A stretch of DNA of 64,000 bases from Phialophora verrucosa (GCA_002099365.1 MSED01000015.1:1550001-1614000); one strand, 5' to 3'. Shown: positions 37,316 through 49,585, counted from the stretch's first letter. Notes: generated by a model from the sequence alone, not told the origin. A program made the numbers and translations.

Positions 37316-38816
37316 ATGACTTCTTTTATCACCACCATCCAGTCCAAGCTGGGCTATTCCTCCCAGAAAGCCCTCCTTCTCGGAGCTGGTTTCGTCACGA
37401 AACCCACGGTCGAGATCCTTGCAAATGCGGGCGTCGAGGTCACCGTTGGTCAGTAGGCTCAACTCTACACCGAAGATGCTTTACTGACGGGACCCAGCTT
37501 GCCGGACACTTGAATCCGCAAAGAAACTGTCTGAAGGCATCAAGAACACGCGACCCATATCCCTCGATGTCAACGATGAGAAGGCCCTCGATGCAGAGAT
37601 GGAAAAGGTGGATCTGGCAATTAGTCTGATCCCATACACATTCCATGCTACTGTCATCAAGTCTGCCATTAGAAAAAAGAAGAACGTCGTTACTACCAGC
37701 TACGTCTCTCCCGCAATGCTGGAGCTGGAGGATCAAGTCAAAGAGGCGGGCATCACAGTCATGAACGAGATCGGTCTTGATCCTGGCATCGTAAGTCACA
37801 CCCACGAATTTATGTCACTGCAAGAGTCAACTAACAGTAGTCAGGACCATCTCTACGCTGTCAAGACGATCGAAGAAGTCCACAAGGCCGGCGGCAAGAT
37901 TAAGTCTTTCCTGTCGTACTGCGGCGGCCTACCAGCGCCGGAAGCCAGTGACAACCCTCTTGGCTATAAATTCTCCTGGTCAAGTCGAGGTGTACTCCTG
38001 GCTCTCCGCAACAGCGCGAAGTTCTACCAAAATGGCTCCGTGAAGGAAATCCCAGGTCCCGAGCTGATGGCCAGCGCGAAACCATACTTCATCTATCCAG
38101 GATTCGCATTTGTCGCATACCCTAACAGAGATTCTACCCCATATCGAGAAAAGTACAACATTCCTGAAGCCGAAACTGTCATTCGTGGCACTTTGCGATA
38201 TCAAGGGTTTCCCGAGTTCGTGAAGGTGCTAGTCGACATTGGCTTCCTCTCCGAAGAAGAGCAATCCTACCTCAAGCCTTCCCCAGACAAGAAGCCTCTG
38301 ACGTGGGCCGAAGCAACGCAAAAGATCATTGGCGCCACTAGCAACAAGGAATTCGACCTCGCTTGGGCTATCAGTTCCAAGACCAGCTTCAAGGACACGC
38401 CAGAGAAGGACCGCATCCTCTCAGGGATCAGGTGGCTTGGCTTGTTCTCTGATACACCTATCACACCACGGGGCAATCCTCTGGACACTCTCTGTGCCAC
38501 GTTGGAGGAGAAGATGCAGTACGAAAAGGGCGAAAGAGATATGGTCATGCTGCAGCACAAGTTCGAGATTGAGAACAAAGATGGCAGCAAGGAGACGAGG
38601 ACTAGTACACTAGTCGACTATGGTGATCCGAGTGGCTACAGTTCCATGGCCAAGCTGGTTGGTGTGCCCTGCGGTCTGGCCTGTCTGATGGTGTTGGATG
38701 GCAGGATCAAGGAGCGAGGCATACTGGCGCCGCTGAAGTGGGAGTTGGCAGAGCCGTTGTTGAACGAGCTAAAGGAGAAATACGGCATCTTCCTGACGGA
38801 GAAGACGGTTGTGTAA
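37316..38816 (+). CDS. lys9: Saccharopine dehydrogenase (NADP+, L-glutamate-forming)
   Basis: Saccharopine reductase, the penultimate step of the fungal alpha-aminoadipate lysine pathway, joins aminoadipate semialdehyde and glutamate to give saccharopine. Exons 37316-37448, 37498-37790 and 37845-38816 (introns 49 and 54 nt) encode 465 residues from MTSFITTIQSKLGYSS. The Rossmann loop is LLLGAGFVTKP (Gly23 and Gly25). Typical family segments are AISLIPYTFHA, VVTTSYVSPAM, NEIGLDPGID, KIKSFLSYCGGLPAPEASDNPLGYKFSWS in pieces, and DYGDPSGYSSMAKLVG near the end. The last intron has the yeast-like branch ACTAAC. The length fits the family. A CpcA/Gcn4 site upstream suggests amino-acid-starvation control. 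Confidence 0.97.
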
Positions 38817-39228
38817 GGGTTCGGCACCAGCGTGCTAAGCCGCAGAGTCGCAGATGGCTATTGTACCGGATCGGCCCTTGGGAGACGTCTTTTCTAAAAA
38901 GCATTGTGTCGGGGAACTGCACAGTAGACATACTCGCACGGTAAAATTCCAAGAGTAGACCAGAATGGTCATAAGAAACAGCCTCATCTGCAGTATGGAC
39001 GGATCAATTGCATGGACTTCTCTGCTCCTCCCAGCCATCCAGAAAACTTCACCACCGTCTTGTTGCACTCAGTATTAAGATGAGACACTGTCGGCACGGT
39101 GGCCAGGGGCTCTTACGTGAGGGGTGTAGTGATGCGGATGTAGCCGTGAGGGGAGCAAGAAAAAGATGTACTTAGGTCTGAACTGCACAATTTGCCCTCT
39201 GATATCATCCCCAACTTTAGGGAGTCCA

Positions 39229-39299
39229 GCGCCGATAGTTTAAGGGTAGAATTCGAGCTTCCCATGCTCGAGGCCCGCGTTCGAGTCGCGGTCGGCGCA
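39229..39299 (+). tRNA. tRNA-Gly(CCC), intronless
   Basis: The acceptor arms GCGCCGA and TCGGCGC pair fully and are followed by discriminator A. The anticodon stem CGAGC/GCTCG closes a seven-base loop TTCCCAT, giving anticodon CCC. The T arm CCGCG/CGCGG closes TTCGAGT. The 71-base length without CCA fits a eukaryotic tRNA-Gly. No intron follows the anticodon. Confidence 0.94.
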
Positions 39300-39315
39300 G
39301 ATATATCGATTATTA

Positions 39316-39320
39316 TTTTT
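39316..39320 (+). terminator. Pol III terminator T-run
   Basis: Five T residues begin 17 bases after the tRNA, with a second run of five T two bases later. This is the usual RNA polymerase III stop signal. Confidence 0.75.
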
Positions 39321-40373
39321 CCTTTTTGCTATTTTCGCAGAATCCCTTTTTGGGCTCGTGGGCAGCCAAGACTGGTAAATAGTAAAGGTATGCTGGACCG
39401 AGGCCAGGGGCGCGCACCACATGCGATGCAATTATCAGGGCAAAATAGGTAGTCTGCTTCATGGAAGTACACAGGTCCCCCGGCAATAGTGTGCTCCATG
39501 GCTCTACCTGCGAGGTGTGATTATTTATTACTTGAAAGAATACCCCTCCCGCTATCTTTTATGATGTGCACGTCTCATTGATCACAGCATGTTACTCCAG
39601 CATTGTGCCGGGCGTTGGCATGAGAGTACCAGCAGAATCGGGTGTGCTCGTCACACGTTACAACATCGAGGTACAACACAGTTGCGAGGAGATGCACACA
39701 AACAAACCCTTTTATCACGGGAGTGCGAGTGCGTCTGGGTTTGTTGAGGATGCTGCCAATTTGGAGAGAGCCCTGGACCTAGCTGGTAGCCATGTGTGAT
39801 GACGGTCCCGCCAGTGATAAGGCGTGGTTTTCAGCTTCTTGATGAACACCATACTCCTTCAAGAGCCGCGTCCGATGGGCGAAGGTCAGCGTAATGGATG
39901 AAGTTTCCAGCAAGCCATCCATTCCACCACACAGTACTCGTTATCCCCTCAACGTCTCGGTACCATACCGGCACCACGTTTCTAACCTCGAATCGGGCCT
40001 CGAATCCGCCCCACGTTAATGCCGTCTGGTGGAGGGTGGTTCAGAATGCTAGCAGAGCAAACAAATTCAATGACACAACGCCGGATCACCGTCTGGATAC
40101 CATATGGTAGCGTTTCCGAGAGATGGAAAGCAGCGACGGTCCAGCCATGTCCACCGGGTGGTACGAGTATAGAAGGGTAGCTAGAATAGGAAATGACGAA
40201 ACTGTTTTCGTGGTCGCTAGGAGGCAGAGGGGTCTTCGTCACGAGAACGCCATACCTTGTACGGATTAAATGCTGCATGTCGACATGGCCAAGATTCCCG
40301 CAGAGTCCACGTGATTCGCCCGGCCATGCTTGCTCACTGGGGCGCATGATTGGCTCGTGTGACTAGAACCTTC

Positions 40374-40396
40374 GGGCGCGGGCGCAGGCGCAGGCG
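40374..40396. repeat. Degenerate GGCGCA/GGGCGC repeat
   Basis: Three to four degenerate GGCGCA/GGGCGC units lie about 130-150 bases before the Bax-inhibitor start codon. It is a simple GC-rich repeat in the promoter or leader. Confidence 0.7.
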
Positions 40397-40522
40397 TCAC
40401 CACCACATCAACCACGCCACTATTTCTACTCGTACCCTCCTTTCCTACAATTATTTCCATCCCTCTCACAACAAACCTCGTCCATCCCTCGACTGCGCGT
40501 TATCGCCAGGGCCACCACCAAG

Positions 40523-41399
40523 ATGGCATCGTCGACCAAATACCAGCCTGCTCCACAGCGCGACTCCTTCGACGAACAACATTACACCCAAGCCCCTCCC
40601 GGCTATCAGGCTGCCGGACCCAGCGATGTCGGTTACGGCACTCCCAGGGCCGAGGACGACAATGTCCCTGACGACTTCAAGGTACGTCTATACCTTGCTG
40701 CGACACGTGTTGTAGCGCTCTAACAGTTCGTAGTTCGGCGGCTCCGTCTCGGAAGCGACCCTCGACATCCGCATGCAGTTCATCCGCAAAGTCTACACCA
40801 TCCTGACGGTCCAGATTCTGCTGACCGCCGGCCTCTCTTCCCTCTCCTTCTTCTCCGTCGGCTACAGGACATGGATTCAATCAAACAGCTGGATGATGTG
40901 GGTGTCGTTGTTCGGCGCCATTGGCTTCATGCTCCTCACATTCTGGAAACGCAAGTCCTACCCGACAAATATGCTCTTCCTGGCTGGCTTCACAGCATTG
41001 GAGGCATACAGTATCAGCGTCATCACATCCTTCTACGAGTCTCGTATAGTTATTGAAGCTCTGGTCATCACCCTAGGCATCTTCGTCTTCCTGACATTGT
41101 TCGCCTGCCAGACCAAGTACGACTTTACGAGCTGGATGCCATATCTCTTTGGCGCGCTGTGGATCCTGATCATCTTTGGATTCATGGCTGCTTTCTTCCC
41201 CCACAGCTCGACCATGGAGACTGTCTATGGCGCTGTTGCCGCACTCATCTTCAGTGGCTATATCCTTGTGGACACGCAATTGGTCATGAGACATTATCAC
41301 GTCGAAGAGGAGATCGCTGCGAGCATCAGCTTGTATCTGGATGTTCTCAACCTGTTCCTGGCCATTCTGAGGATCTTGAACAGCCAGAACAACAACTAA
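40523..41399 (+). CDS. bxi1: Bax-inhibitor-1 family membrane protein (TMBIM/Bxi1)
   Basis: A multi-pass ER/Golgi or vacuolar membrane protein of the TMBIM family, which handles calcium leak and stress in eukaryotes. Exons 40523-40681 and 40734-41399 (intron 52 nt) encode 274 residues. The N-terminal 60 residues are hydrophilic and Pro/Gln/Tyr-rich. Seven hydrophobic segments run from about residue 75 to the C terminus, including ALEAYSISVITSFYES and GYILVDTQLVMRHYHVEEE, the most conserved family stretch. Two acceptor sites compete at the intron end: the AG at 40726 breaks the frame, whereas the TAG at 40733 gives DDFKFGGSVSEATLDIR, which the family supports. The length is typical for fungal members. 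Confidence 0.95.
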
Positions 41400-42288
41400 A
41401 TCTGGCGGGAGGCTCGGAGACGGCCGACAACGGGTTTTATTCATAGTTGGGTAGGGAGGCCGAGGTTGAGCACGTGTGCCAACTTGAGCCCGGGATGGAC
41501 AACACTTCAAGTCCTGGCCGGTTCCATGGGTGGCGCAGAGGACGCACACCACTCCTGATTTACCCGTCCCGGGCTTGCACTTGGTTCTGTATAAATGAGT
41601 TTTGTATTCTGTCAACTGCTAGTAATCGAAGAAGGCTGTGGGAAGGTTATAAACGTCAAGGTGATGAAAGCCTGGTGTTATGGGTCCATTCATTTATAGG
41701 CCATGGCTACGGAGCAGGAAGCAATACCGAGATCCCTTCTACATCTTCGATACCGTTGACTCTCCAGCTAGACGAGTTATTCTTCTTCCCATCATAGGAT
41801 CGCACCACTGGTAGTCGGACGATCCCTCGACAGGTTGACGAGTGCACTCACTCAACCCGTTCTGCCTTTTCCGTACCTAGCATACGAGGACTCGTAGATT
41901 CCTTGCTCTAACTGTGCAGAAAACGCGACGATGTGAGCGCTCGCTCGGCCAGAAACTTGTCTCTCGAAGATGTTGATGGATAAAGTATGTCTTTTGAATT
42001 TTGGCCCCATCAACACCCGGTTCAGGCAGAGGCACATACCCTGTAGGGGGGGTTAACGCTTGCAGGTTTGCAAGATATGTCTCGCCGGTGAAGGAGTTCT
42101 CAGGTGCCACCGGTGCAGTGCAGTGCAGTGCAGTTCATCTCCCTTGTGGCCGGGACGCACGCCAGCTGCTTTATTTGTTTTTGTCGCCCGAAACATTATC
42201 GCAAATCTCACGCAGACAGAGCGCCGTATAATCTCTTCCCCCGCCAAACCCCCAAAGTGACGCCCGCAGATATTATCTAGATACTCGC
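41400..42288. other. Convergent spacer, bxi1 and transporter
   Basis: It contains both 3' UTRs and the short pentamer repeat at 42113. I see no gene. Confidence 0.6.
42113..42133. repeat. GTGCA pentamer, four units
   Basis: Four perfect head-to-tail GTGCA units plus one extra G lie about 155 bases past the stop of the transporter gene. Confidence 0.85.
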
Positions 42289-43863
42289 TCAATGTGCGAC
42301 AATAAAGAAAGTGTTCGTGATCAGACATACAATCATTACGACGATGCCGTATATCGCCAACGCCAGGCTCAATTGCCGAAGCGTCTTCCGCCGGAAATTC
42401 TTTGTTCGCTTCAGCAAGCTCACCCCACTTATGCTCAGGATTCCCGAGTTGGCCAGCAGACCCTGTCCTTCGCCGTCTTGTTGATCGTCGTTGGCTCCAT
42501 CATCGTCCGACTTTGTGCTCCCCGCATCGTCGTTGCCGCGCCAGTCGTAGTCATCTTCTTCCTTGATGAGCTTTTGATGGAGCGGTGAGTCCGGTGAGGA
42601 GATCTTGTAATAAAACAGGCCCGGCAGGATAAAGGAAATGGATGTACTCCCGGTCGATCCCACATAGGCCAGCACGGCTTCCAGGCTGGACACTGTCATG
42701 GCCACGATGTAGCTGAGGATGATGATCGCTGTGGTGATAGCTGCGAACCTTGCCTCGCCGATCTCCGTGTTCCGCTGTTGCCTGGCCGGTTGCAGTAAGG
42801 GAATATTACGTGGTGGGCTCGAATCGACCGAGCTGGGGGTGGCGGACGGCGTCAATCTGGCCTTTAATTTAGCCGAAGGTCTCCATTTCAGGACGGCGTC
42901 GACGCTGGCTCGGCAAGGGTGGACCTGTAGCGGATACGAGAACATGACCAAGACTACGATCATGGCCTGCCCGATCGTGGTCGACACGGACGGGGCGTAC
43001 TGAGCCACGATGTTGCCTCCAATTTCGTTGCCGAAGGACAAGTAACCCGTGATGGCAACCAAGATGTAGATCGAAGCCGCAGTGCCGTTCGAAGCGGTCA
43101 ATACGGCTGTTGTGCGGAAGTGGGAGTTATCCTTGATTTCGTTGAGGATGCTAAACATATTCTGGTGGCAGGTATAGGCGAAGACAATGACTGGGAAGGA
43201 AGAGAGAGCCGGTACAGCGCCCGCCCACTTGAAGATCCGTAGTGGTGTCTTGTAGTGTCCGTCGGGCAAAGTGTCGTGTGCAGCAAAATGGTAGACAACC
43301 AAGATAACCAGATAGCCGATTGATATGAGGGCGATGACCGAAGTGTACTTCAGGGAATCGAGCCGTCGTAGGAACGAGAAGGGGATCACCACCAGCATGA
43401 ACGCGGTCACCCAGAAGTGGCGGTCGAACATGAAAGCACCCAGGTCCTCTTCGCGAGCGAAGCCCCGAACCACCCCCGGCATCAGATCACCAATAATGAT
43501 CAGATAGCTGACTCCCACTCCAAAGCATTTGACAGCAATCGCAGTGTCGAATATCACCGCCGCGTTGGGGTATGTGATTTGCGACAGAGCGAAGAAGCTC
43601 GAAGACCCTCGCTCAAGATATCGTGCGCATCGTGTCTGTAAGTAGAGCCCAAAGCCCGCCGTAACTCCCGCCCACAGTATGACTATTGTTCCCAACAAGA
43701 TCCCCATATGTGACATGGCAAGAGGCATGGCGAGGACGCCGGCGCCAACGATGGTATTGAGGAGGTTGATAACGCTGGAAATCCATGACGCTTGGCCTGC
43801 AGTACCTATGAGGTCTCGTTTGCTTAGAGTCGGTGTCCCCGGCCGCCTAGAATCTATCAGCAT
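42289..43863 (-). CDS. Vacuolar-type amino acid transporter (AVT/SLC38-like, AAAP family)
   Basis: A proton-coupled amino acid transporter, probably on the vacuole. One exon from the ATG at 43863 encodes 524 residues; an in-frame TGA about 18 bases upstream supports this start. About eleven hydrophobic helices are visible. Helix 1 has the family signature with SSVINLLNTIVGAGVLAMP (near residues 29-47), as in yeast Avt5-Avt7. A Ser/Pro-rich loop lies near 320-360, and an acidic, Asp-rich loop (EEDDYDWRGNDD, DDDGANDDQQDGEGQG) near 430-465 before a final helix. The first 20 residues are short and hydrophilic, which suits Avt5-7 rather than Avt1 or Avt3/4 with their long N termini. The substrate is not clear. 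Confidence 0.92.
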   Translation of the reverse strand: MLIDSRRPGTPTLSKRDLIGTAGQASWISSVINLLNTIVGAGVLAMPLAMSHMGILLGTIVILWAGVTAGFGLYLQTRCARYLERGSSSFFALSQITYPNAAVIFDTAIAVKCFGVGVSYLIIIGDLMPGVVRGFAREEDLGAFMFDRHFWVTAFMLVVIPFSFLRRLDSLKYTSVIALISIGYLVILVVYHFAAHDTLPDGHYKTPLRIFKWAGAVPALSSFPVIVFAYTCHQNMFSILNEIKDNSHFRTTAVLTASNGTAASIYILVAITGYLSFGNEIGGNIVAQYAPSVSTTIGQAMIVVLVMFSYPLQVHPCRASVDAVLKWRPSAKLKARLTPSATPSSVDSSPPRNIPLLQPARQQRNTEIGEARFAAITTAIIILSYIVAMTVSSLEAVLAYVGSTGSTSISFILPGLFYYKISSPDSPLHQKLIKEEDDYDWRGNDDAGSTKSDDDGANDDQQDGEGQGLLANSGILSISGVSLLKRTKNFRRKTLRQLSLALAIYGIVVMIVCLITNTFFIVAH

Positions 43864-44523
43864 ATTGTAGATCTCTCAGGATCGCCGTGGAGAACATACC
43901 GCCGAGCGCGAGAGTGTGGCCTGCTCGAGGACGCAGGCACAGGTAATGACATGTTGGCTGGGAATAAGGCAGGGGGCAATCAGGTCGGCCTTTCTAGCGT
44001 ACTCATGTCGCGTGGGACTCGAGCACAAGGCAGTAATGAGCCGTGTTCAAGCGTCGAAGTATGTACTGGGGTAAGAGTTGAGCACAGTGTAGAGTTGAAG
44101 CACAAGTGAAAGCGGAGGTGCATCACGCAAGTACAATTCAAAATGACAGCAGCAGACAAGGGCGGGCATCGGATAAACTATTTATCCGCGTCTCTTCGCA
44201 TCGCATCCTTGTCGATGCAATGCCACATGCTTCTTTTCACGCTGGAAAGCCAGGAGCCCCCGCAGTATGCCCTCGTAACTCAGCTGCTCCGACACAGCTC
44301 TGCAGTCTGGTTACTTACATTATGGAAGTGGAAGTAAGCATATGTTCTGCCCGGCAATCACTTACTCACACGGAATTTGGGAGCGGAACAACTCAGGTAC
44401 AAGGGACTATCGCCGGGGATGATATTGTTTATTCGAGCAAAAGGTCCGTTGAAACTTTGCTACCGTATCCCTCCTACTGACTGACGGACGTTGGGCTTTT
44501 CGTCGCTTCCTGGGCAAGCATTC
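43864..44523. other. Spacer between transporter start and aim24 end
   Basis: Both genes are on the minus strand. This is the transporter promoter plus the aim24 3' UTR. No other feature is seen. Confidence 0.6.
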
Positions 44524-45525
44524 TCATGCGCTTGGGGCTTGCGCGGATACCCATTCTGCGAATTCGTCCTGGTTCCGGGTCTGAATGTAGATCCTCCCCG
44601 GGCCTGTGAATCTGCAGACAAGGCCCTCCCCGGTCTTCACGCTATGCACCTTTGAGCCACCGGCCTTCTCGATCGCATATCGACAGTTCCAGGCGACGAG
44701 GTGCCCGTTGTCAACGATGTGCTGTTCATTTGCTTGGAGCTGAGTCTTGTCAGTGCCGTTCCTGAGTACATGCAGGGCGGCAGGGGGCCTTCAACAGGGG
44801 GAAAAAAGATTCTTTGTATCCGAGGCTGGGGAGCACTTACATCTCGTGCCACTATTGCGCCGAAAGAGTACACCCAAACCGTGCCCCTTCCACTGATGCG
44901 ATACACGAACAAATCTTCCCCACTGAAGAGTGCCTTGCCGATCCCTTGAGTTTTGTTTTCTCGGATCACTTCACCTGTGCACGCTAGGAAAGCATCCTTT
45001 CCCAAATTCCATCCCTCGTCGCCGTTGATGGGGATGGCACTGATGTCTCCAAACAGGGTCGGGGCAAGTGACACTTCTCCTGGTCCAGTGTAGATCGATT
45101 CGGCCATCTCGCTGCCAGTAAACATCTTCTTCACGCTGAACTTTATCTTGCCCTGGAGGGTGATACTTGGGGACATTTGAATCATGGCCCCTGGTTTGGA
45201 CTTGATTACGACCCCTTGGGGAAGTCGGACATTCAACATCGAGTTGGTGTCGCGGTTAGTTATGGAATAGGAGATGCCATCCACGCTCTGATGCCAGCTT
45301 GAATCAAGAGATGCCGGTGGCCCTCCCTGGGAAGCATGGTGCTGCTGTGGGTATTGTGGTTGCTGCTGTTGGTACTGGTGTGGCTGCTGGTGATTCGGAT
45401 ACTGGCTCTGGTCCTGGTAAGGGACTATCACACTTAGTGGAATAATGCTGATGAGGCCTGGTTCGCCTACCGTTCCCATATTGTTGCTGTGGGTAGTAGC
45501 CTCCTGCACCTTGGTTATACGCCAT
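44524..45525 (-). CDS. aim24: AIM24-domain protein
   Basis: A member of the AIM24 (TRAP-like) beta-barrel family; the yeast protein sits in the mitochondrial inner membrane and affects MICOS. Exons 45525-45471, 45424-44841 and 44739-44524 (introns 46 and 101 nt) encode 284 residues from MAYNQGAGGYYPQQQ. The first 80 residues are Gln/Pro/Tyr-rich. The AIM24 domain fills about 95-275, with RLPQGVVIKSKPGAMIQMS, KMFTGSEMAES, GKDAFLACTGEV, SGRGTVWVYSFG, LVAWNC and GEGLVCRFTGPGRIYIQTRN. Intron 1 is short and its acceptor is less sure: I chose GATAG to give YGNVPYQDQSQYPN, because the more obvious CCAG breaks the frame. No classical mitochondrial targeting peptide is evident, so the protein may be a cytosolic family member. 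Confidence 0.88.
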
Positions 45526-47051
45526 TCTGTTACTCAACTAGGAAGCCCTATGGACGAAGGATATGACAAAGAAATTGCGCGAGAGGTTCTCACAATTTAA
45601 AGTTCGACTCTTGAGGGAGAAGACCCTTTGTGCTTATAATAGCCACGCATAAGGGTCCTGCGACAGGAGAAGAAGGGCTTTGGGCTGAGGCGTGAGATGT
45701 TTGCAGTCGGCGAGAGTCGATGGTGCCAATACGGGTCTCATTTTTCAGCTGGAACGGTCCCTGTCTCGGCCCCCAAGGATTCCCGCCCTTCTATCCCAGG
45801 GGCGATTAGCCTCATGAAGAACGAATCCTTCTGAGGGTCCCCAGCCGCGGCTCACAAGGGCACTCAAGGCCAATTGGTTGTGGGGAATCGCACAACTCCC
45901 TTGAGGACAGGTTCCGGAATTATATGTACGACTGTGGACGCGAGGTGCACATCAGAATGTCGCCGCTTGTTGTCCAGTGGCCCGACTAATCCAACTGTGG
46001 ACTTCTACAATAACCAAATCAGTCAGCTGGCGCTTTGCGTGCTCAAGCGAACTCCACAGGTAAGCCCGAACATTCGGCGGATGATTCAGCATATCTGATC
46101 CACAAACCAACTGGGCAAAGGCAGTGCGGGAAACAAGATCAACGTCAATACACCCGAGCCACCGCACACGCCCATCATGATCTGTCCCAGGGGCGATGCA
46201 GAGCAGTCGTACTGTTCTAGATGTGAACAATTTTATGCGTTGTTGCTATCGCCATTGAATAACAAGGCGACAGGGTTGCCCACCGTGCCAGTCTGCACAA
46301 GGGGATGAAAGCATCAGAGCTTTAACTCAGCCTCACGAGATGGACAATCACTAGAGACCAATCGCTCTTCTACCACGCGCCACATACCACACCAGTGCTT
46401 ATGCCCGTGGCATCACCTACGGGTTCTCAATATCCCCAATACCCAATGCGTATACGCGGCTTAACGTCGAGGTACTCCAGGCACTATGCTCCTTTGGGTC
46501 CTCTGAATTGTCTTTCGGCAACAACACACATTGTTACTGCAATCTCTGATCCCCGCGACACCATACGATCGCCAGACTTTGACCAAGTAGCTTGACGCCA
46601 TCGCTGGCTAGCCCTGCTGAGCGGCCACTGAATTGTCGGACTGTTCCGTGGGTGGCTGAGGCCGGAGCATTTTCGAGCGCCTCTGTTTTGGACTGGTGCT
46701 ACAGCGGGTCTGGAAGCCACCTATCTATGTGTGGCTATAGCCGACCAAGTTGACCTTTGGATCTGCATGGCTCCGTTTCAGCCCTCGGTCAAATCTGGCA
46801 ACCCAGTGGCACCCAATATCGTTTGCCATTTGCCTTCCCAGATACCAGTGAAGGACCGAAGGATGCGTTCTGTGAATTTACGCAAACCCAGAGGAGGCTC
46901 CTGTCTTACCTAGCTATGCTTCAGGGGTGACATTACACTCTAATTCTCCGTGGCAGGATCGGTCCATGCGCTGGCATGAATCCCCGGATTTAAGGGCGAG
47001 GATATAAGTATCATATCCTCTTCCCCTGACGTGTCCAACAGTCGTCGCAAG
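45526..47051. other. 1.5 kb divergent intergenic region
   Basis: It lies between the diverging aim24 and protease genes and should carry both promoters. No gene, RNA or repeat is recognisable. Confidence 0.6.
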
Positions 47052-49585
47052 ATGGTGTCGCTTATCGCTTTCAAGGCTCTCTGGGTACTTGCCTTTGCTG
47101 CCACAGCGCAGTCGCAGTCAAGTACCACGGGAGCCACTCCAACGTCCACGGACGAGCCCTGTGCTCAAGTATCTGTCCTACAGAGCCAATTTGCTGCCGC
47201 TAGCGGAACAAGTATGCACACCTGTCACAGTCGAGATTGTACCATGCGGCCTTTACTAACGGGGAAAAGTTCACGGGTTCCGAGTGTCACCAGATCTCGC
47301 ATATGCTTGTCAACAATCCGTCCCTTTGGTCAAGGAGGATACAATCTCTCTCCTCAGTGGGCTTAGGGCTTGGGTTGAGTGGCAGAGCACTCTTCTTTGG
47401 TTGAAGGATCCGCCTCCAAGCTGGCCGTTTCCTCCTGTGGATTTGACCGGCGAACTGCAAAAGCTCGAAGGAAAAGTGCAAGACGGAACTATCACGAGCG
47501 AGATCGACTTTGAATGGCAGCTGGTTGACATCATCACTTCCGCTCGCGATGGCCATTTCACCTTTGCGCCGGATGCTTACACCGTCTTTGCATACTTAAA
47601 CCCAATTGGAAGCCTTGTTTCTGTCTCCGCGGATGGCAAGCGACTGCCGGAAGTGTATCTGTACGGTAAGGACTTTCCAAGACCTCGACGTGAGCCCGTG
47701 ATTGACGAAAGACAAAGATGATCTTCAGAACAGCGCTGTGGAAGGCTGGAACCCATCTCCAGTTGTCAAAATCAACGGAACAGATGTGGTAACTTGGCTG
47801 AGCCAAAAAGCCTTCAACGAGACCATGACACACCAAGATCTGGATGCACTGTGGGTTGACTTGACGCCTCCAATTGCTGGTGTTAATCTTTCCCTAGATA
47901 CAATCGATTGTTCTTCTCCATCAATGCGCCAGAAGATGGTTCCGGCCTCGGATACTTCAATATTCCAGCACTGCCACGGTTCTACGGGTCCTCGATCACC
48001 CTTGAATTCAAGAATGGGAGCAACGTTTCTTCTCCTCTCCAAGCGGCACCGATCTATGACTTTTCCGGGGTCGTTGATGGGGAAAGCTTCTATCAATCCT
48101 TCTGCAACGTGACAGTCAAGGCCATGGTGCAGGAAACGTCGTCTTCCGCTCCTGCTCCGCAACCTTCGTCGACTGGAGCCCAAGACCCGAACAGCCTGCG
48201 ACCCCAGTATCCGTCGGCCATAGCCATCAGCAACGACGCGTCGCTTGCTGGCTACTTCTTGGAGGATGAGCCAAGTGTGGCCGTGCTGTCCGTCACTGGG
48301 ATGTCTGAAACGGACCAGCTCTCCGTGCAGCAAAGCCTCGCTAAATTCCTGGATTCATGTCGCCAGAAGAACAAGACGCATCTGATCGTAGATATCAGTC
48401 AGAATGGGGGCGGTACTGTTCTGGTCGCATATGACATCCTCAAGCAGTTGTTTCCGACAATCGAGCCCTATTTGGGTGGCCAATTCCGTGCCAATCCCCA
48501 GGTACGTCGAGTAGTTGGACTTGCAGTATGGCCTTTACTGACTTGCACGTGCCCAGATCAACGTCCTTGGGACTTATTTTACTCCGCAGGCCGAGCAAGC
48601 CGAGCGTGAGCATCCTGACAACATCACCTTTGCCGAAATCGATGGGGCATACTCAATGTTCGACGCCAGATCGGTTAGCAATGACAGCGGCCATGCTTTT
48701 GAGACATGGGACCAACTGTTCGGTCCCGTACAGGTGCACGGTGACAACTTCAGCCAACAGTTTCAGTTAAACATCTCGGATGCTACCAACGACGAGGAGA
48801 GTGGATCGATTGTCGTGTCCGGCTACGCCAACAATTCTGCCATTGCGCCTCAGCCTTTCGAATCGCAAAACATCATCGTCTTTGGCGACGGGTACTGTGG
48901 TTCGGCATGTACGATCTTATTGCACATGCTCAAGTACCAAGGGAAGGTGAAATCAATCGTGGCGGGTGGTCGACCCCAAAACGGACCAGCACAGGCCATG
49001 GGTGGTGTCAAGGGTAACAGGGTCGAGCCCCTCGCGGATGCCATGCAATACATTGAGTGGTTCTACGAGAGAGCTCCCGCGGACTTGATTGAAAAGGCGA
49101 ACAAGACAGCTTTGAAAGACTTGTGGGACAACGCTTCCACCCTGAAGCTTCGCAACGACCCGAACGGTGGGTCCGTTCAAGTCAACATCCTCAACGCGAT
49201 TGCACAGTACGACGACACCCAGACTCCGCTCCAATTCGTCTACGAGGCGGCAGATTGCAGACTTTGGTATCAGCCCTCTCACTTGCTCAACATCACCTCG
49301 CTCTGGCAGACGGTCGCCGAACAAGCATTCGCGATGAACGGGCAGGAGAAGTTCTCACTGTGCGTCCCGGGCAGTACAGGCCACCCGAGCAGTTTGAGCG
49401 GCAACCAGACTCTCTTCGACGACGGACAGATTGCCAATGTCACTGGCTATGACCCGGAAGGAGATGCAAATGGCTCTTCAGGCCAGGAGAATGGTTCGAC
49501 AGCTGCTTCTTCCGTCGGTCTGTCAGGCATAGTCCTGGCAACTTTCGTGGGTCTCATGACACTGGCGACCGACGTCCTTTTTTAA
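47052..49585 (+). CDS. Secreted S41-family (CPAF/tail-specific-like) protease
   Basis: A predicted extracellular or wall-bound serine protease of the S41 fold. Exons 47052-47211, 47270-47665, 47718-47850, 47898-48501 and 48557-49585 (introns 58, 52, 47 and 55 nt) encode 773 residues. A signal peptide covers about residues 1-20 (VSLIAFKALWVLAFAATAQS). The interface before the catalytic domain has DGHFTFAPDAY and a PDZ-like stretch, SPVVKINGTDVVTWL. The catalytic S41 segment includes HLIVDISQNGGGTVLVAYD and the presumed nucleophile Ser547 in DGYCGSACTILL. Many N-glycosylation sequons are present. The Ser/Gly-rich C terminus ends in a hydrophobic tail of about 20 residues, suggesting a GPI anchor. 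Exon 3 ends at CT|GTGGGT, giving DALYNRLFFS, as expected for the family. The substrate is unknown. Confidence 0.9.

Larger units (their letters stand above)
38817..40522. other. Spacer between lys9 and bxi1, containing one tRNA gene
   Basis: Apart from the tRNA-Gly, a hexamer repeat and two TACGAGTA-type motifs near 40162 and 40427, nothing is recognisable. The stretch before the Bax-inhibitor start codon is pyrimidine-rich. Confidence 0.6.
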
